DNA of 64,000 bases from Rhodobiaceae bacterium (GTDB lineage Bacteria; Pseudomonadota; Alphaproteobacteria; Parvibaculales; Parvibaculaceae), in NCBI GenBank assembly GCA_003330885.1, contig CP030277.1:3460001-3524000 (forward strand), in the 5' to 3' direction. The position numbers and the translations under genes are program-made. Each line of letters opens with the position of its first letter. The stretch's first letter is position 1. Below the pieces are notes generated by a model. That model was not told where the DNA came from and searched no databases. It saw only the letters and a list, made by a program, of their open reading frames with translations. Shown here one piece after another: positions 45,293 to 54,252 of this stretch.

Positions 45293-46296
45293 GTCCTCTG
45301 CTCCATGGCGGTGATCTCGAGGCATTTGGCCGACAGTACCCAAATGCACCTAGGCCTTTGATAGATCTAAGCACAGGCATCAATCCACACGCTTACGAGC
45401 CAGCGGTTGACAGGGCCTGGATGACCCGGCTCCCGAACCATGCAGATGAAGAAACGTGCCGCGCCGCTTTCGCGACCTATGCAGGTGTTGATCCGGCGTT
45501 TGCGCATGTGATGCCAGGCACCCAGGCCATCATCTCAGGCATGCCGTATCTCTTTCACCAAAAACGCGTAGCCGTGCTGTCGCCAACCTATGGGGAGCAT
45601 GAAGCGAGCTGGCGGGCCGCGGGACATACGGTCACAACATACCCGGCGTTGGAAGTTTTAACCGCAGACGCTGATATCATTGTTGTCACCAATCCCAACA
45701 ATCCCGACGGGTATGTTTTCAATGTAGAGGCGCTCCGCGCCTGTCAGGCACGTCAAAGAGAACGGGACGGTTGGCTGATCGTCGATGAAGCCTTTGTGGA
45801 TTGCACGCCTGAGTTGAGTGTCACCACGGAAGTCCAGGATGGCGGGCTTCTGATTTTGAGGTCTTTCGGAAAGTTCTTCGGCCTTGCAGGTCTGCGCCTC
45901 GGCTTTCTTCTGGGACCCGCCGAAATTGCGACGCCTTTGCTAGAGCGCCTAGGGCCATGGGGCGTGAGCACGCCCGCGCTGCGCGTCGCGGCGAAGGCCT
46001 ATGGCGATGCGACCTGGATTGTGGAGACCCGAAAACACCTGAGCGGGCAAATGGACCGTTTGCGGGCCCGGGTGATCCCGCTGCTCGGGACGGAAATAGG
46101 GCGTACACCTCTTTTTATGTTACTGGACTGTGTGGATGCCGGGGCAGAAGCGGCCCAACTGGCTGATCTTGGAATTTTCGTCCGCACATTCCCGAATATG
46201 CAAAACTATCTTCGCTTGGGCCTGCCGGGCGAGCCGTGGGCGTGGGAGCGTCTCGAAACCGCTTTGACAGAATGGGAGCACAAGAATGAGTGCTAA
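45289..46296 (+). CDS. cobD: L-threonine-O-3-phosphate decarboxylase (CobD of Salmonella, CobC of Pseudomonas)
   Basis: 335 aa. PLP fold-type I enzyme making the aminopropanol phosphate linker for CbiB. Signatures: LSTGINPHAY at the start, VVTNPNNPDGYVF, DEAFVDCTPE and the PLP-lysine segment RSFGKFFGLAGLRLGF. ATG overlaps the cbiB stop (ATGA). A longer frame from 44986 lies inside cbiB and is not coding. Naming differs between organisms, so the symbol follows Salmonella. Confidence 0.92.
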   Translation: MSPLLHGGDLEAFGRQYPNAPRPLIDLSTGINPHAYEPAVDRAWMTRLPNHADEETCRAAFATYAGVDPAFAHVMPGTQAIISGMPYLFHQKRVAVLSPTYGEHEASWRAAGHTVTTYPALEVLTADADIIVVTNPNNPDGYVFNVEALRACQARQRERDGWLIVDEAFVDCTPELSVTTEVQDGGLLILRSFGKFFGLAGLRLGFLLGPAEIATPLLERLGPWGVSTPALRVAAKAYGDATWIVETRKHLSGQMDRLRARVIPLLGTEIGRTPLFMLLDCVDAGAEAAQLADLGIFVRTFPNMQNYLRLGLPGEPWAWERLETALTEWEHKNEC

Positions 46297-46897
46297 AGAT
46301 GAGAACGCCACACACACAGAAGAAATGAAGAAGGTTCAGTCCGCACATCGCGAGAAAATGTCCGAGAAAAAAGAGGCGGACCGTGGCTTGTTTTTGATCC
46401 TCACCGGCGATGGTAAGGGAAAGTCGAGCTCAGCCTTTGGGTCAATCATCCGCGCGCTCGGATGGGGTCATAGCGTCGGGGTGGTGCAATATGTGAAGGG
46501 CAATTGGAAAACCGGAGAACGTCAGTTTTTCCAGAAATATCCCGACCTCGTCACCTGGCACACAATGGGTCAGGGTTTTACCTGGGACACCCAAGACAGG
46601 GAAAAAGACATTGAAGCGTCGCGGGCGGCCTGGGATGTATCCGCGAAAATGTTGGCGTCCGGCGACTATGACCTAGTGGTTCTCGATGAGCTGAACATTG
46701 TGCTGCGATACGATTACCTGCCGGTGGACGAAGTCCTCGCGGGTCTCATGAACCGCCATCCGCGCACAAGCGTCATGGTGACCGGGCGGGATGCCAAAGA
46801 GGAACTTCGCGCTGAAGCTGATCTCATTACGGAGATGACACCGATTAAGCACCCCTTCGAATCCGGGATTAAAGCAAAGCGGGGCATCGACTACTAA
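46286..46897 (+). CDS. cobO: Cob(I)alamin adenosyltransferase (CobO/BtuR)
   Basis: 203 aa. Transfers adenosyl from ATP to corrinoid cobalt. P-loop GDGKGKSS at 41-48, preceded by a charged N-terminal tail; further conserved VQYVKGNWKTGERQFF and LVVLDELNIVLRYDYL (DELN). Length and motifs match the CobA/CobO/BtuR family, not PduO. Overlaps the preceding gene by 11 nt and btuC by 1 nt. Confidence 0.95.
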   Translation: MSAKDENATHTEEMKKVQSAHREKMSEKKEADRGLFLILTGDGKGKSSSAFGSIIRALGWGHSVGVVQYVKGNWKTGERQFFQKYPDLVTWHTMGQGFTWDTQDREKDIEASRAAWDVSAKMLASGDYDLVVLDELNIVLRYDYLPVDEVLAGLMNRHPRTSVMVTGRDAKEELRAEADLITEMTPIKHPFESGIKAKRGIDY

Positions 46898-47895
46898 TGA
46901 GCCGACGCTCACCATACGCCGCCTCAATGCTTCTGGCTGCTCTGCTGCTGATAACAATGGCCGCAAGCCTGTTCTTGGGCTATGCGCCCTTAGGGATAGG
47001 CGAGGTTTTTCAGGGGCTCTTAGGTGTTGGCGACGAGCGCTACGTCTTCATTGTGCAGGACATCAGAGCCCCCCGCATTGTATTAGGCGCAATGGTGGGC
47101 GGTTCTCTGGGGCTTGCCGGAGCTGCCATACAGGGACTTCTCAGAAATCCGCTGGCAGACCCTAGCGTGATTGGTGTGTCCTCAAGTGCCGGGCTCGGCG
47201 CTGTCGTGGCGATCTATTATGGCTTCGCGGCCTCGTCAGCGATCTTTGTTCCCGTATTTGCAATCGGCTTTGCCATCGCCGCCATGTTGGTTTTGGTGTG
47301 GCTTGCTGGAAAAGACGCCAGTATCTTGACGCTCATCCTGGCGGGCGTGGCTATTTCAAGCCTCGCCGCCGCCTTAACCTCTCTGGCAATGAACCTTTCG
47401 CCCAATCCGTTTTCGCTGAACGACATTATCCTGTGGCTCTTGGGGTCACTTGCCAATCGAAGTTTTACCGAACTCTGGATTGCGGGCCCTTTCATGGTCG
47501 TGGGCTGGGTCCTTCTTCTCGCGACGGCGCGCGCTCTTCCGTCCCTTAGCTTGGGAGAAGATGCGGCAGCGTCATTGGGTGTCGATCTGCGACGGGTACG
47601 TTTGCAAACAGTTTTTGGTGCAGCCTTCGCAGTAGGAGGCGGCGTGGCGGTAAGTGGCGCCATTGGCTTTGTGGGCCTTGTGGCGCCTCACCTTGTTCGC
47701 CCTTTGGTTGGACATGACCCAGGCCGCCTGCTGGTGCCGAGCGCGTTGGCGGGCGCACTCCTGCTGGTTCTGGCAGATATTGGTGTGCGCACAATTCCGG
47801 GAGATGCGGAACTCAAACTGGGTGTGGTGACCGCGCTGCTGGGGGCACCGTTTTTCCTCTGGCTTATCATCTATACACGGCGGTCCATGCGATGA
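46897..47895 (+). CDS. btuC: Corrinoid ABC transporter permease BtuC-like
   Basis: 332 aa, FecCD family permease with about ten transmembrane helices. IRAPRIVLGAMVGGSLGLAGAAIQGLLRNPLADPSVIGVSSSAGLG is the conserved gate and coupling region (split here by description), and GAIGFVGLVAPHLVRPLVGHDP the ATPase-contact loop. It starts at TAATG with cobO and ends at ATGA with btuD. Operon context assigns corrinoid transport. Confidence 0.9.
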   Translation: MSRRSPYAASMLLAALLLITMAASLFLGYAPLGIGEVFQGLLGVGDERYVFIVQDIRAPRIVLGAMVGGSLGLAGAAIQGLLRNPLADPSVIGVSSSAGLGAVVAIYYGFAASSAIFVPVFAIGFAIAAMLVLVWLAGKDASILTLILAGVAISSLAAALTSLAMNLSPNPFSLNDIILWLLGSLANRSFTELWIAGPFMVVGWVLLLATARALPSLSLGEDAAASLGVDLRRVRLQTVFGAAFAVGGGVAVSGAIGFVGLVAPHLVRPLVGHDPGRLLVPSALAGALLLVLADIGVRTIPGDAELKLGVVTALLGAPFFLWLIIYTRRSMR

Positions 47896-48662
47896 TCGCC
47901 GCTCAGAACATATCTGTGTCGCTGGGTACTCATGCCGCGGTCCGCAATGTCTCCATGGAGATAAAACCTGGCGAGATTGTCGGGTTTGTTGGGCCAAACG
48001 GTGCTGGCAAGACCAGCCTGCTGCGAGCCCTCTTGCGTCTCGTGCCGGTGGACAGTGGTTCTGTTTTGTTAGGTGGCACCGATATAACCGCTGACGCGCC
48101 TCACAAACATGCGCAAGCCATTGCTTATCTCCCGCAGGGTCAGAGCGTTGCTTGGCCATTGACCGCCCGGCGTCTGGTGGCGCTTGGCCGTGTGCCACAT
48201 CGCTCAACATGGGAAACCCTGAAGCCTGAAGATGAACAGGCAATTGCCGCGGCCTTGAAGGCAACTGACGTTGACTCATTTGCCGATCGCCCTGTGACAG
48301 AGCTATCAGGAGGTGAGCGGAGCCGGGTCCTTCTTGCACGTGCTCTTGCGGTGCAGGCGGCGGTCCTGCTGGTGGATGAACCCACCGCGTCCCTCGACCC
48401 CTACCATCAGCTGACAACCATGGAAGCCCTGAAAGCGACTGCACGCGATGGAACCGCTGTCGGGGTCGTGCTGCATGATCTCAATCTGGCTGGCCGCTAT
48501 TGTGACCGCCTGTGTCTGATGCATGAGGGGAAGGTTGTCGCAGATGGAGCGCCCGACCAGGTGTTGAGTGACGAAAATCTCGCCCGTGTTTACCGCATCG
48601 GTGTGCGCCGGGATGATCGTGGAGATGTGGTTGTTGATCGGCGCCTGAGCGACGCCCCATGA
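47892..48662 (+). CDS. btuD: Corrinoid ABC transporter ATPase BtuD-like
   Basis: 256 aa. Walker [12 protein letters not shown] (about 36-46), signature [15 protein letters not shown], Walker [15 protein letters not shown] and switch His in [13 protein letters not shown]. Belongs to the FepC/BtuD group that pairs with FecCD permeases. Overlaps btuC and cobQ by 4 nt each, completing a BtuF-BtuC-BtuD importer. Confidence 0.9.
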   Translation: MIAAQNISVSLGTHAAVRNVSMEIKPGEIVGFVGPNGAGKTSLLRALLRLVPVDSGSVLLGGTDITADAPHKHAQAIAYLPQGQSVAWPLTARRLVALGRVPHRSTWETLKPEDEQAIAAALKATDVDSFADRPVTELSGGERSRVLLARALAVQAAVLLVDEPTASLDPYHQLTTMEALKATARDGTAVGVVLHDLNLAGRYCDRLCLMHEGKVVADGAPDQVLSDENLARVYRIGVRRDDRGDVVVDRRLSDAP

Positions 48663-50125
48663 CGAAGGCGCTCATGCTTCAGGGCACAGGGTCCGATGTC
48701 GGCAAGTCCGTGCTTGTTGCGGGGCTGGCCAGGGCTGCTGTAAATCGGGGCCTGACGGTCCGTCCTTTCAAACCGCAAAACATGTCGAACAACGCAGCGG
48801 TTACCGTTGAGGGTGGCGAGATCGGTCGGGCACAATGGCTCCAGGCGCGTGCCTGCAAAGTGCCGCCGAGCATTCACATGAACCCGGTTCTTCTCAAACC
48901 CCAAAGCGATGTCGGAGCACAGGTGGTTGTGCAGGGAAAGGTCTGGGGGACGGCGGAAGCCCGGGATTATCAGATCCGTAAGAAGCAGTTGCTGGCGTCG
49001 GTTGTTGAAAGCTTTGAGGCGCTAAAGGGGCATGCAGATCTCATCCTCGTAGAAGGCGCAGGCAGTCCTGCGGAAACCAATCTGCGCGCAGGGGACATCG
49101 CCAATATGGGCTTTGCGACGGAAACCGGGACGCCGGTGGTCCTCATTGGCGACATTGACCGGGGTGGGGTCATCGCGAGCCTTGTTGGCACCCATGCAGT
49201 GCTGGACCCTGCCGACCAGGAGATGATCAAAGGCTTCCTTATCAACAAATTCAGGGGCGATGTTTCGCTATTTGACGATGGTCTGAAAGAGATCGAGCGG
49301 CGCACGGGGTGGCCGAGTTTCGGCGTATTGCCCTGGGTACGTGCGGTTGCTGATCTTCCTGCTGAAGATGCGGTGGTGCTGGAGCGCAGCCAGACGCACG
49401 CGGCAGGCCAACTCAAAATAGCTGTGCCCATGCTCTCGCGTATTGCGAATTTCGACGATGTCGACCCCCTTTCTCAGGAAGAGAGCGTGGACTTGCAATT
49501 CATCCCGCCAGGAAAGCCGCTTCCGGGTGATGCAGACTTGGTCATCTTGCCGGGCACGAAATCAACGATTGCAGATCTGGATTTCTTTAGAGCACAAGGG
49601 TGGGACATCGACCTTCAGGCGCATATCCGCCGCGGCGGATGGGTACTCGGGCTTTGCGGCGGCTATCAAATGCTGGGGACGCAGATAGACGACCCTGAGG
49701 GCATTGAAGGCTCGGCGACAAAAACGCCGGGTCTCGGGCTTCTGGATGTGGCGACCATTATGCAGCCAGAGAAGCAGGTGCGAACGGTCAACGGAAGGGC
49801 TGCGATCTCAGGCGCAGCTTTTTCCGGGTACGAGATCCATATTGGTCAGACCAAAGGGCAGGATCTAGAACGCCCCTTCCTGGAAGTCGAAGGCATCCCC
49901 CATGGTGCCATCAGCGAAGATGGGCGCATCATGGGCGCATATGTTCATGGGCTGTTTGAGAGCGGCGCGTTTCGTAAGGCCTTCTTGAGCCAGCTGGGGG
50001 TCGCCAGCGATGGTCAAAATCACGACGAGAAAATTGACCGTGCGCTGGATAGTCTGGCCGATGCGATGGAAGAGGCCTTGGATATGGAGGAGCTGCTTAG
50101 TCTTGCGGCGTTGCCTTCAAGATAA
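48659..50125 (+). CDS. cobQ: Cobyric acid synthase (CobQ/CbiP)
   Basis: 488 aa. Glutamine-dependent amidation of four carboxylates of adenosylcobyrinic acid a,c-diamide. N-terminal BioD-like ATPase with [15 protein letters not shown] (P-loop) and [13 protein letters not shown]-terminal class I glutaminase with catalytic Cys in [11 protein letters not shown] (about residue 330) and His in AYVHGLFE. Last gene of the riboswitch operon; its end overlaps the end of cobU on the other strand by 29 nt. Confidence 0.96.
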   Translation: MTKALMLQGTGSDVGKSVLVAGLARAAVNRGLTVRPFKPQNMSNNAAVTVEGGEIGRAQWLQARACKVPPSIHMNPVLLKPQSDVGAQVVVQGKVWGTAEARDYQIRKKQLLASVVESFEALKGHADLILVEGAGSPAETNLRAGDIANMGFATETGTPVVLIGDIDRGGVIASLVGTHAVLDPADQEMIKGFLINKFRGDVSLFDDGLKEIERRTGWPSFGVLPWVRAVADLPAEDAVVLERSQTHAAGQLKIAVPMLSRIANFDDVDPLSQEESVDLQFIPPGKPLPGDADLVILPGTKSTIADLDFFRAQGWDIDLQAHIRRGGWVLGLCGGYQMLGTQIDDPEGIEGSATKTPGLGLLDVATIMQPEKQVRTVNGRAAISGAAFSGYEIHIGQTKGQDLERPFLEVEGIPHGAISEDGRIMGAYVHGLFESGAFRKAFLSQLGVASDGQNHDEKIDRALDSLADAMEEALDMEELLSLAALPSR

Positions 50126-50651
50126 GAGGAAGACCCGCCATCACCACAAGGACAGCATCAATCTCTGCAGCCAATGATTGATGCAGCCAACCCGCTTCGT
50201 CCCGAAACTGCCGTGCGAGGGCATTGTCCGGCACGATGCCCTGGCCCACTTCGTTAGAAATGAACACAAGCCGCGCGGGGCAGGCTTTGATCGCCGCCAA
50301 CAGGTCGGATGTGGCAGAAGCAATGTCTTCTTGCGCTTCCATCAGATTGGCAAGCCAAAGCGTGAGGCAATCAATCAATACGACGTCATTTTCACTCACC
50401 TGATTGCGTAATACGCCCGGTAGGTTGAGCGGTTCTTCGATCAATCGCCAGTTGGCTCCACGCCGGTTTTGGTGGTGGGTGATGCGCTCCGCCATCTCCT
50501 CATCACGGCCTTCGGCTGTTGCCACATAGACAAAGTTGCCGGTGGCTCCCGTGATTAGACCTTCCCCATAGCGGCTTTTGCCTGATCGTGCGCCGCCAAG
50601 GATGAGAGCCGCGAATGGTCCCGCGTCTGGCAGATGGAACGTGTTGGTCAC
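50097..50651 (-). CDS. cobU: Adenosylcobinamide kinase / adenosylcobinamide-phosphate guanylyltransferase (CobU/CobP)
   Basis: 184 aa. Activates adenosylcobinamide (phosphate) to GDP-cobinamide. P-loop [15 protein letters not shown] near the start, [11 protein letters not shown] and [25 protein letters not shown] are family signatures. GTG at 50651 is preferred because TTGAGGA lies 7 nt upstream; a TTG at 50669 would overlap cobS but lacks spacing. Last of four coupled genes cobT-cobC-cobS-cobU. Confidence 0.93.
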   Translation of the reverse strand: MTNTFHLPDAGPFAALILGGARSGKSRYGEGLITGATGNFVYVATAEGRDEEMAERITHHQNRRGANWRLIEEPLNLPGVLRNQVSENDVVLIDCLTLWLANLMEAQEDIASATSDLLAAIKACPARLVFISNEVGQGIVPDNALARQFRDEAGWLHQSLAAEIDAVLVVMAGLPLILKATPQD

Positions 50652-50661
50652 GGGAACATCC

Positions 50662-51405
50662 TCAAGCAAAAATTACACAGGCCAGAAGCAACAGACTCTC
50701 TGAGACTTCAATCCCTGCGCCCAGGCTATCACCGGTCTGACCCTTCAATCGTATCTGTAAGTATGCCCCCCAAACCAGAAGGAAGAACGGTGCTGCCAGA
50801 AAGGCGGGCGCGCTCCAGGCGCTCAGGAGAAGCAAGGCTGCCCATGTCCAGGGTGTGAGCGGGTTGATCTCCCAGGCAAACCGTTCCCCCATGCCTTCTG
50901 CTTCATTGGATGGCGGACGCAGGACCGGCAGGTAATGGGCCCAGAAAAGCGGGCCAAGCCGCGCCCAGGCGCAGAGCGGGATCAAAACCCAAAAGAGCTC
51001 TTGCTCCGCGATCAGCATCAGGAGCACAAGCTTCACTGCTAGTTGCACGATCAGGCTTACGACGCCAAACGTGCCGATATGGGGATCTTTCAGGACCTCG
51101 TGGAAGCGTGTTTCATCTGCGTGCGCAGCGCCAAGCGCATCAGCAAGGTCTGACAGACCATCAAGGTGAAGTGCGCCGGTGACGAGGGCCCACGCGCCAA
51201 GCGTCAGCACGGCACCCAACCAAGGATCAATCAGCGATCCGCTCCAGAGCACCAGAGCCAAAAGAGTGCCAACGATAAGGCCGACGGCAGGGAAGAAGCT
51301 TGAGGCACGGCTGAGCGCTGCTGGCTCGAATTCGCTGATCTGCGGTGTCGGCAGGCGGGTCAAAAACTGAACCGCGAGAATGAAGGAAGTGAGAGGTGCG
51401 GTCAT
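50662..51405 (-). CDS. cobS: Adenosylcobinamide-GDP ribazoletransferase (CobS/CobV)
   Basis: 247 aa, polytopic membrane enzyme (about six helices) that joins GDP-cobinamide and alpha-ribazole to give adenosylcobalamin (phosphate). Signatures: FLTRLPTP near residue 13, ALHLDGLSDLADALGAAHADETRFHEVLKDPHIGTFG (the acidic metal-binding DGLxDxADA motif). Its start overlaps the cobC stop by 4 nt. Confidence 0.94.
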   Translation of the reverse strand: MTAPLTSFILAVQFLTRLPTPQISEFEPAALSRASSFFPAVGLIVGTLLALVLWSGSLIDPWLGAVLTLGAWALVTGALHLDGLSDLADALGAAHADETRFHEVLKDPHIGTFGVVSLIVQLAVKLVLLMLIAEQELFWVLIPLCAWARLGPLFWAHYLPVLRPPSNEAEGMGERFAWEINPLTPWTWAALLLLSAWSAPAFLAAPFFLLVWGAYLQIRLKGQTGDSLGAGIEVSESLLLLACVIFA

Positions 51406-51998
51406 TCATCCCCCTTCAACGCCGTCAGCTGGACGTCTAAACTTGCGTTGTCTGGATCGTGGTGTGCAGTCATCTCAAGCACGCTTGCGGTCGGCAGAGA
51501 GACCTTCCAGGCAGACGCGAAGGGAAGACCAAGCTGAGTAACGAGCAGAGACCGCATGACACCAGCATGGGTGATTAGAAGCAGGCGCTGCCCTTGGGCT
51601 TCCCGTCCGATTTCCTCAAATGCCTCTGCTGTACGGGCGCACATCACGGCCCAGGGTTCACCACCCGGTGCCGGGTTCGCGGTTGGATCATCCCAGAAAG
51701 CGGTGAGCGCTTTTTGATCCGCATTCCAGACGTCTTCCGTCGACTTTCCTTCCCAGTCTCCGAAATCCATTTCTCTAACCCGCGCATCAACATCTAACGG
51801 AAGCCCAAGGTTTTGGGCAAAGGCATGACAGCGCTTAAGCGGTGATGTGATGACCCGGTCCCAAGACCTGTCTGTGGTACGGGCCACAAGCGACTCCCAT
51901 CCGGCGCCTGTGAGCTCCGGGTCGCTGCTGCCGCAAAAAAGACCGGTGAGCGGAGTCTCGCCGTGACGCAAGATGGTGATACGAGCCGGACTGTTCAT
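51402..51998 (-). CDS. cobC: Histidine phosphatase, alpha-ribazole phosphatase CobC
   Basis: 198 aa. RHGET at residues 11-15 places the phospho-accepting His; SPLKRCHAFAQ, REMDFGDWEGKS and the second catalytic His in LLITHAGVMRSLL complete a phosphoglycerate-mutase-fold phosphatase. Between cobT and cobS, with 4-nt overlaps on both sides, so the assigned substrate is alpha-ribazole 5'-phosphate or adenosylcobalamin phosphate. Confidence 0.9.
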   Translation of the reverse strand: MNSPARITILRHGETPLTGLFCGSSDPELTGAGWESLVARTTDRSWDRVITSPLKRCHAFAQNLGLPLDVDARVREMDFGDWEGKSTEDVWNADQKALTAFWDDPTANPAPGGEPWAVMCARTAEAFEEIGREAQGQRLLLITHAGVMRSLLVTQLGLPFASAWKVSLPTASVLEMTAHHDPDNASLDVQLTALKGDE

Positions 51999-53056
51999 GA
52001 GATCGACGATACGCCTGCACTGTCAAACGTCGCCATCTCATTATGAAGAGAGCAGGCGAGCCGAAGAAGGGGCAGGGCGAGCGCGGCGCCGCTGCCTTCT
52101 CCAAGGCGAAGACCCAGATCAAAAAGCGGATTGGCATCAAGTGCGTCAAGCACCCTTGCATGGCCGCTTTCCGCAGACCGGTGAGAGAAAAGAAGCCAGG
52201 GACGAATAGACGGGTTTGCGCTGACAGCAGCGAGCATGGCTGCTGTACAAATGAACCCATCAACCAAGACAGGCACACGGGCCTGTGCGGCGGTAATCGC
52301 AGCACCTGCGAGAGCGGCAATTTCATGTCCACCCACTTTACGAAGGGCTTGTGCTGCGTCAGCGCTCCCTGCATCCAGCTTGTGGAAGGCAAGGCTCTCA
52401 GCAATGACGCGGGTTTTGTGAGAGATGCCTTCAGCACTAAGGCCGGTTCCCGCACCAGCAAGGGCAGCAACATTTCCGTCCGTGAGGGCTGCTGCGACCG
52501 CACTTGCTGCGCTGGTGTTCCCAATGCCCATCTCACCGAGGAGAAGCAGGTCGGCCCCTTCGCCAATAGCACGTGCGGCTGCGTTCCGCCCGGCACCCAG
52601 TGCGTGGAACAGTTCATCTTCGCTCATGGCCTCAAAGCGCCGAAAATTATCAGTGCCGTGGGCAATCTTGTCAGAATGCACGCCATGCGGCACGTCGTGC
52701 GCCAGGGTGCCGACATCGACTACCTGCAGACCCGCGCCTTGTTCGCGCGCAAGAACAGAGATGGCTGCACCGCCGGTAACAAAATTGGCAAGCATCTGGC
52801 CGGTGACTTCAGACGGATACGCAGAAACACCTTCTGCGGTAATGCCGTGATCAGCTGCGAAGATCAAAATATGAGGGGTGGAGACAGAGGGCCGATCCGT
52901 GTTGCTGAGACTTGCAAGCTGGATCGCAATGTCTTCCAGCTGCCCCAGGGACCCAGCGGGTTTCGTCAGCCGCGCTTGGCGTGCCTGCGCCCGGGCCTCG
53001 GCCGCTGTGTCCGGCTTTGGTGGCGCGCTGCTTACCCAATTTGGAAATTCACTCAT
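51995..53056 (-). CDS. cobT: Nicotinate-nucleotide-dimethylbenzimidazole phosphoribosyltransferase (CobT)
   Basis: 353 aa. Makes alpha-ribazole phosphate from DMB, the BluB product. LTKPAGSLGQLEDIA, AADHGITAEGVSAYP, and E175 in LLLGEMGIGNTSAASA plus GEGSGAALALPL near the C-terminus are the family's catalytic and binding segments. First gene of cobT-cobC-cobS-cobU. 74 nt separate it from fbpA upstream on the same strand, with no riboswitch visible in that gap. Confidence 0.95.
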   Translation of the reverse strand: MSEFPNWVSSAPPKPDTAAEARAQARQARLTKPAGSLGQLEDIAIQLASLSNTDRPSVSTPHILIFAADHGITAEGVSAYPSEVTGQMLANFVTGGAAISVLAREQGAGLQVVDVGTLAHDVPHGVHSDKIAHGTDNFRRFEAMSEDELFHALGAGRNAAARAIGEGADLLLLGEMGIGNTSAASAVAAALTDGNVAALAGAGTGLSAEGISHKTRVIAESLAFHKLDAGSADAAQALRKVGGHEIAALAGAAITAAQARVPVLVDGFICTAAMLAAVSANPSIRPWLLFSHRSAESGHARVLDALDANPLFDLGLRLGEGSGAALALPLLRLACSLHNEMATFDSAGVSSIS

Positions 53057-53130
53057 AACCCGCTTTCAACAATGCATTTGCGGGCTCTTTGTAGCAGAAA
53101 AGCGCGGTGTTTTGACCGTTTGTCCGTGAT

Positions 53131-54165
53131 TTAACGCCAGCCCGCCCGGTCATAAATTCTAATCGCTAGCGACTGATTTTCCCCAAGGGCAGAGGCGTTA
53201 ATCTCATCCTCTTTGAAGGTGCCAAGCGCGGTCACGGGGCCTTCCGCATCAACGCTGGCAACAGCGGGATATTCATTATTACCGTCGGCGAGTACCTTCT
53301 GCGCCCAGTCACTGGTCAGAAATTCGAGAAACCGTACCGCATTGTCCTTGTTGGGAGCATGGGCGAGCAGCCCGGCACCGGAAATATTAACATGGGTTCC
53401 CCGCGTCTCTTGTTCCGGGAAGATCACACCGATCTTTTGAGCGACAGCTTGGTCCGCCTCGTCTTCTGATCGCATGAGGCGTGCAACATAATAAGTGTTG
53501 GCAATGCCCACGCGGCACTCTCCTGCTGCAACCGCACGGATCTGCGCCGTGTCATTGCCCTGAGGCGCGCGAGCGAAATTGGCGACAACACCCTCGGTCC
53601 AGGCTTCAGCTGCCTCAGCACCGTCATGGGCCACAATCGAGGCAAGCAGGGAAATGTTGTAAATATTACTGGAGGACCGAACGCAGACCTGTCCGACAAG
53701 AGAAGGGTCCGCCAGATCGTCATAAGTCGTAAGGCCCTCAGGTGCGCCCGCGTCCTTATTGTAAATCACCACACGTGCGCGTTTTGAAATGCCAAACCAC
53801 AAACCGTCTGGATGCCTGAGATGAGCCGGCACACGCTCTTCAATCAATTTCGATGCGATAGGAGCAAAGAGCCCAGCTTCTTCCGCGCGCCACAGGCGAC
53901 CCGCATCAACGGTGAGGAGAACGTCGCCAGGGCTGAACTCGCCTTCTTGTGTCAGGCGCGCCAAAAGCTCTTCGCTTTTGCCTTCAATCAGATTGAGTTT
54001 GATACCTGTCTCTTCTGTGAACCGCTCGTAGAGCATCAGGTCTGTGTCGTAGTGACGGGCGGAATAGATGTTGAGTTCTTCAGATGCCTGTCCATTTGAA
54101 ACGGCAAAAATGACCAGAAATACGCCGATAATGGGGATCAGAGCTTTGCCGATTGTTTTGGACAC
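53131..54165 (-). CDS. fbpA: Ferric-iron ABC transporter substrate-binding protein
   Basis: 344 aa. Signal peptide at about 1-27 (LIPIIGVFLVIFAVSNG, cleavage near QA-SEE). Mature protein starts ELNIYSARHYDTDLMLYERFTEETGI, the FbpA/FutA/IdiA pattern; later NTYYVARL supplies the paired tyrosines typical of iron ligands. It lies downstream of fbpC on the same strand and near fbpB, forming a full FbpABC importer. A Fur-like box lies just upstream (54183-54201). Confidence 0.9.
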   Translation of the reverse strand: MSKTIGKALIPIIGVFLVIFAVSNGQASEELNIYSARHYDTDLMLYERFTEETGIKLNLIEGKSEELLARLTQEGEFSPGDVLLTVDAGRLWRAEEAGLFAPIASKLIEERVPAHLRHPDGLWFGISKRARVVIYNKDAGAPEGLTTYDDLADPSLVGQVCVRSSSNIYNISLLASIVAHDGAEAAEAWTEGVVANFARAPQGNDTAQIRAVAAGECRVGIANTYYVARLMRSEDEADQAVAQKIGVIFPEQETRGTHVNISGAGLLAHAPNKDNAVRFLEFLTSDWAQKVLADGNNEYPAVASVDAEGPVTALGTFKEDEINASALGENQSLAIRIYDRAGWR

Positions 54166-54182
54166 GGGATGGGCACCTTTTT

Positions 54183-54201
54183 AAGAATGACTATCAATTC
54201 T
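54183..54201 (-). promoter_or_regulatory. Fur-box-like site upstream of fbpA
   Basis: On the minus strand AGAATTGATAGTCATTCTT, agreeing with the classical Fur consensus (GATAATGATAATCATTATC) at 12 of 19 positions, with the central TGATAGTCATT best conserved. It ends about 18 nt before the fbpA start codon, suitable for repression by iron. Confidence 0.5.
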
Positions 54202-54252
54202 GAGAAATGTAGGGCGGCCACTGGAGCAAAACAAGGGATATTGCACGATGGG

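Noticed and set aside
52043-53134. 363-codon open frame on the plus strand
   Set aside because: It runs antisense to cobT, has no ribosome site or recognisable domain and a composition typical of a shadow frame of GC-rich coding DNA.
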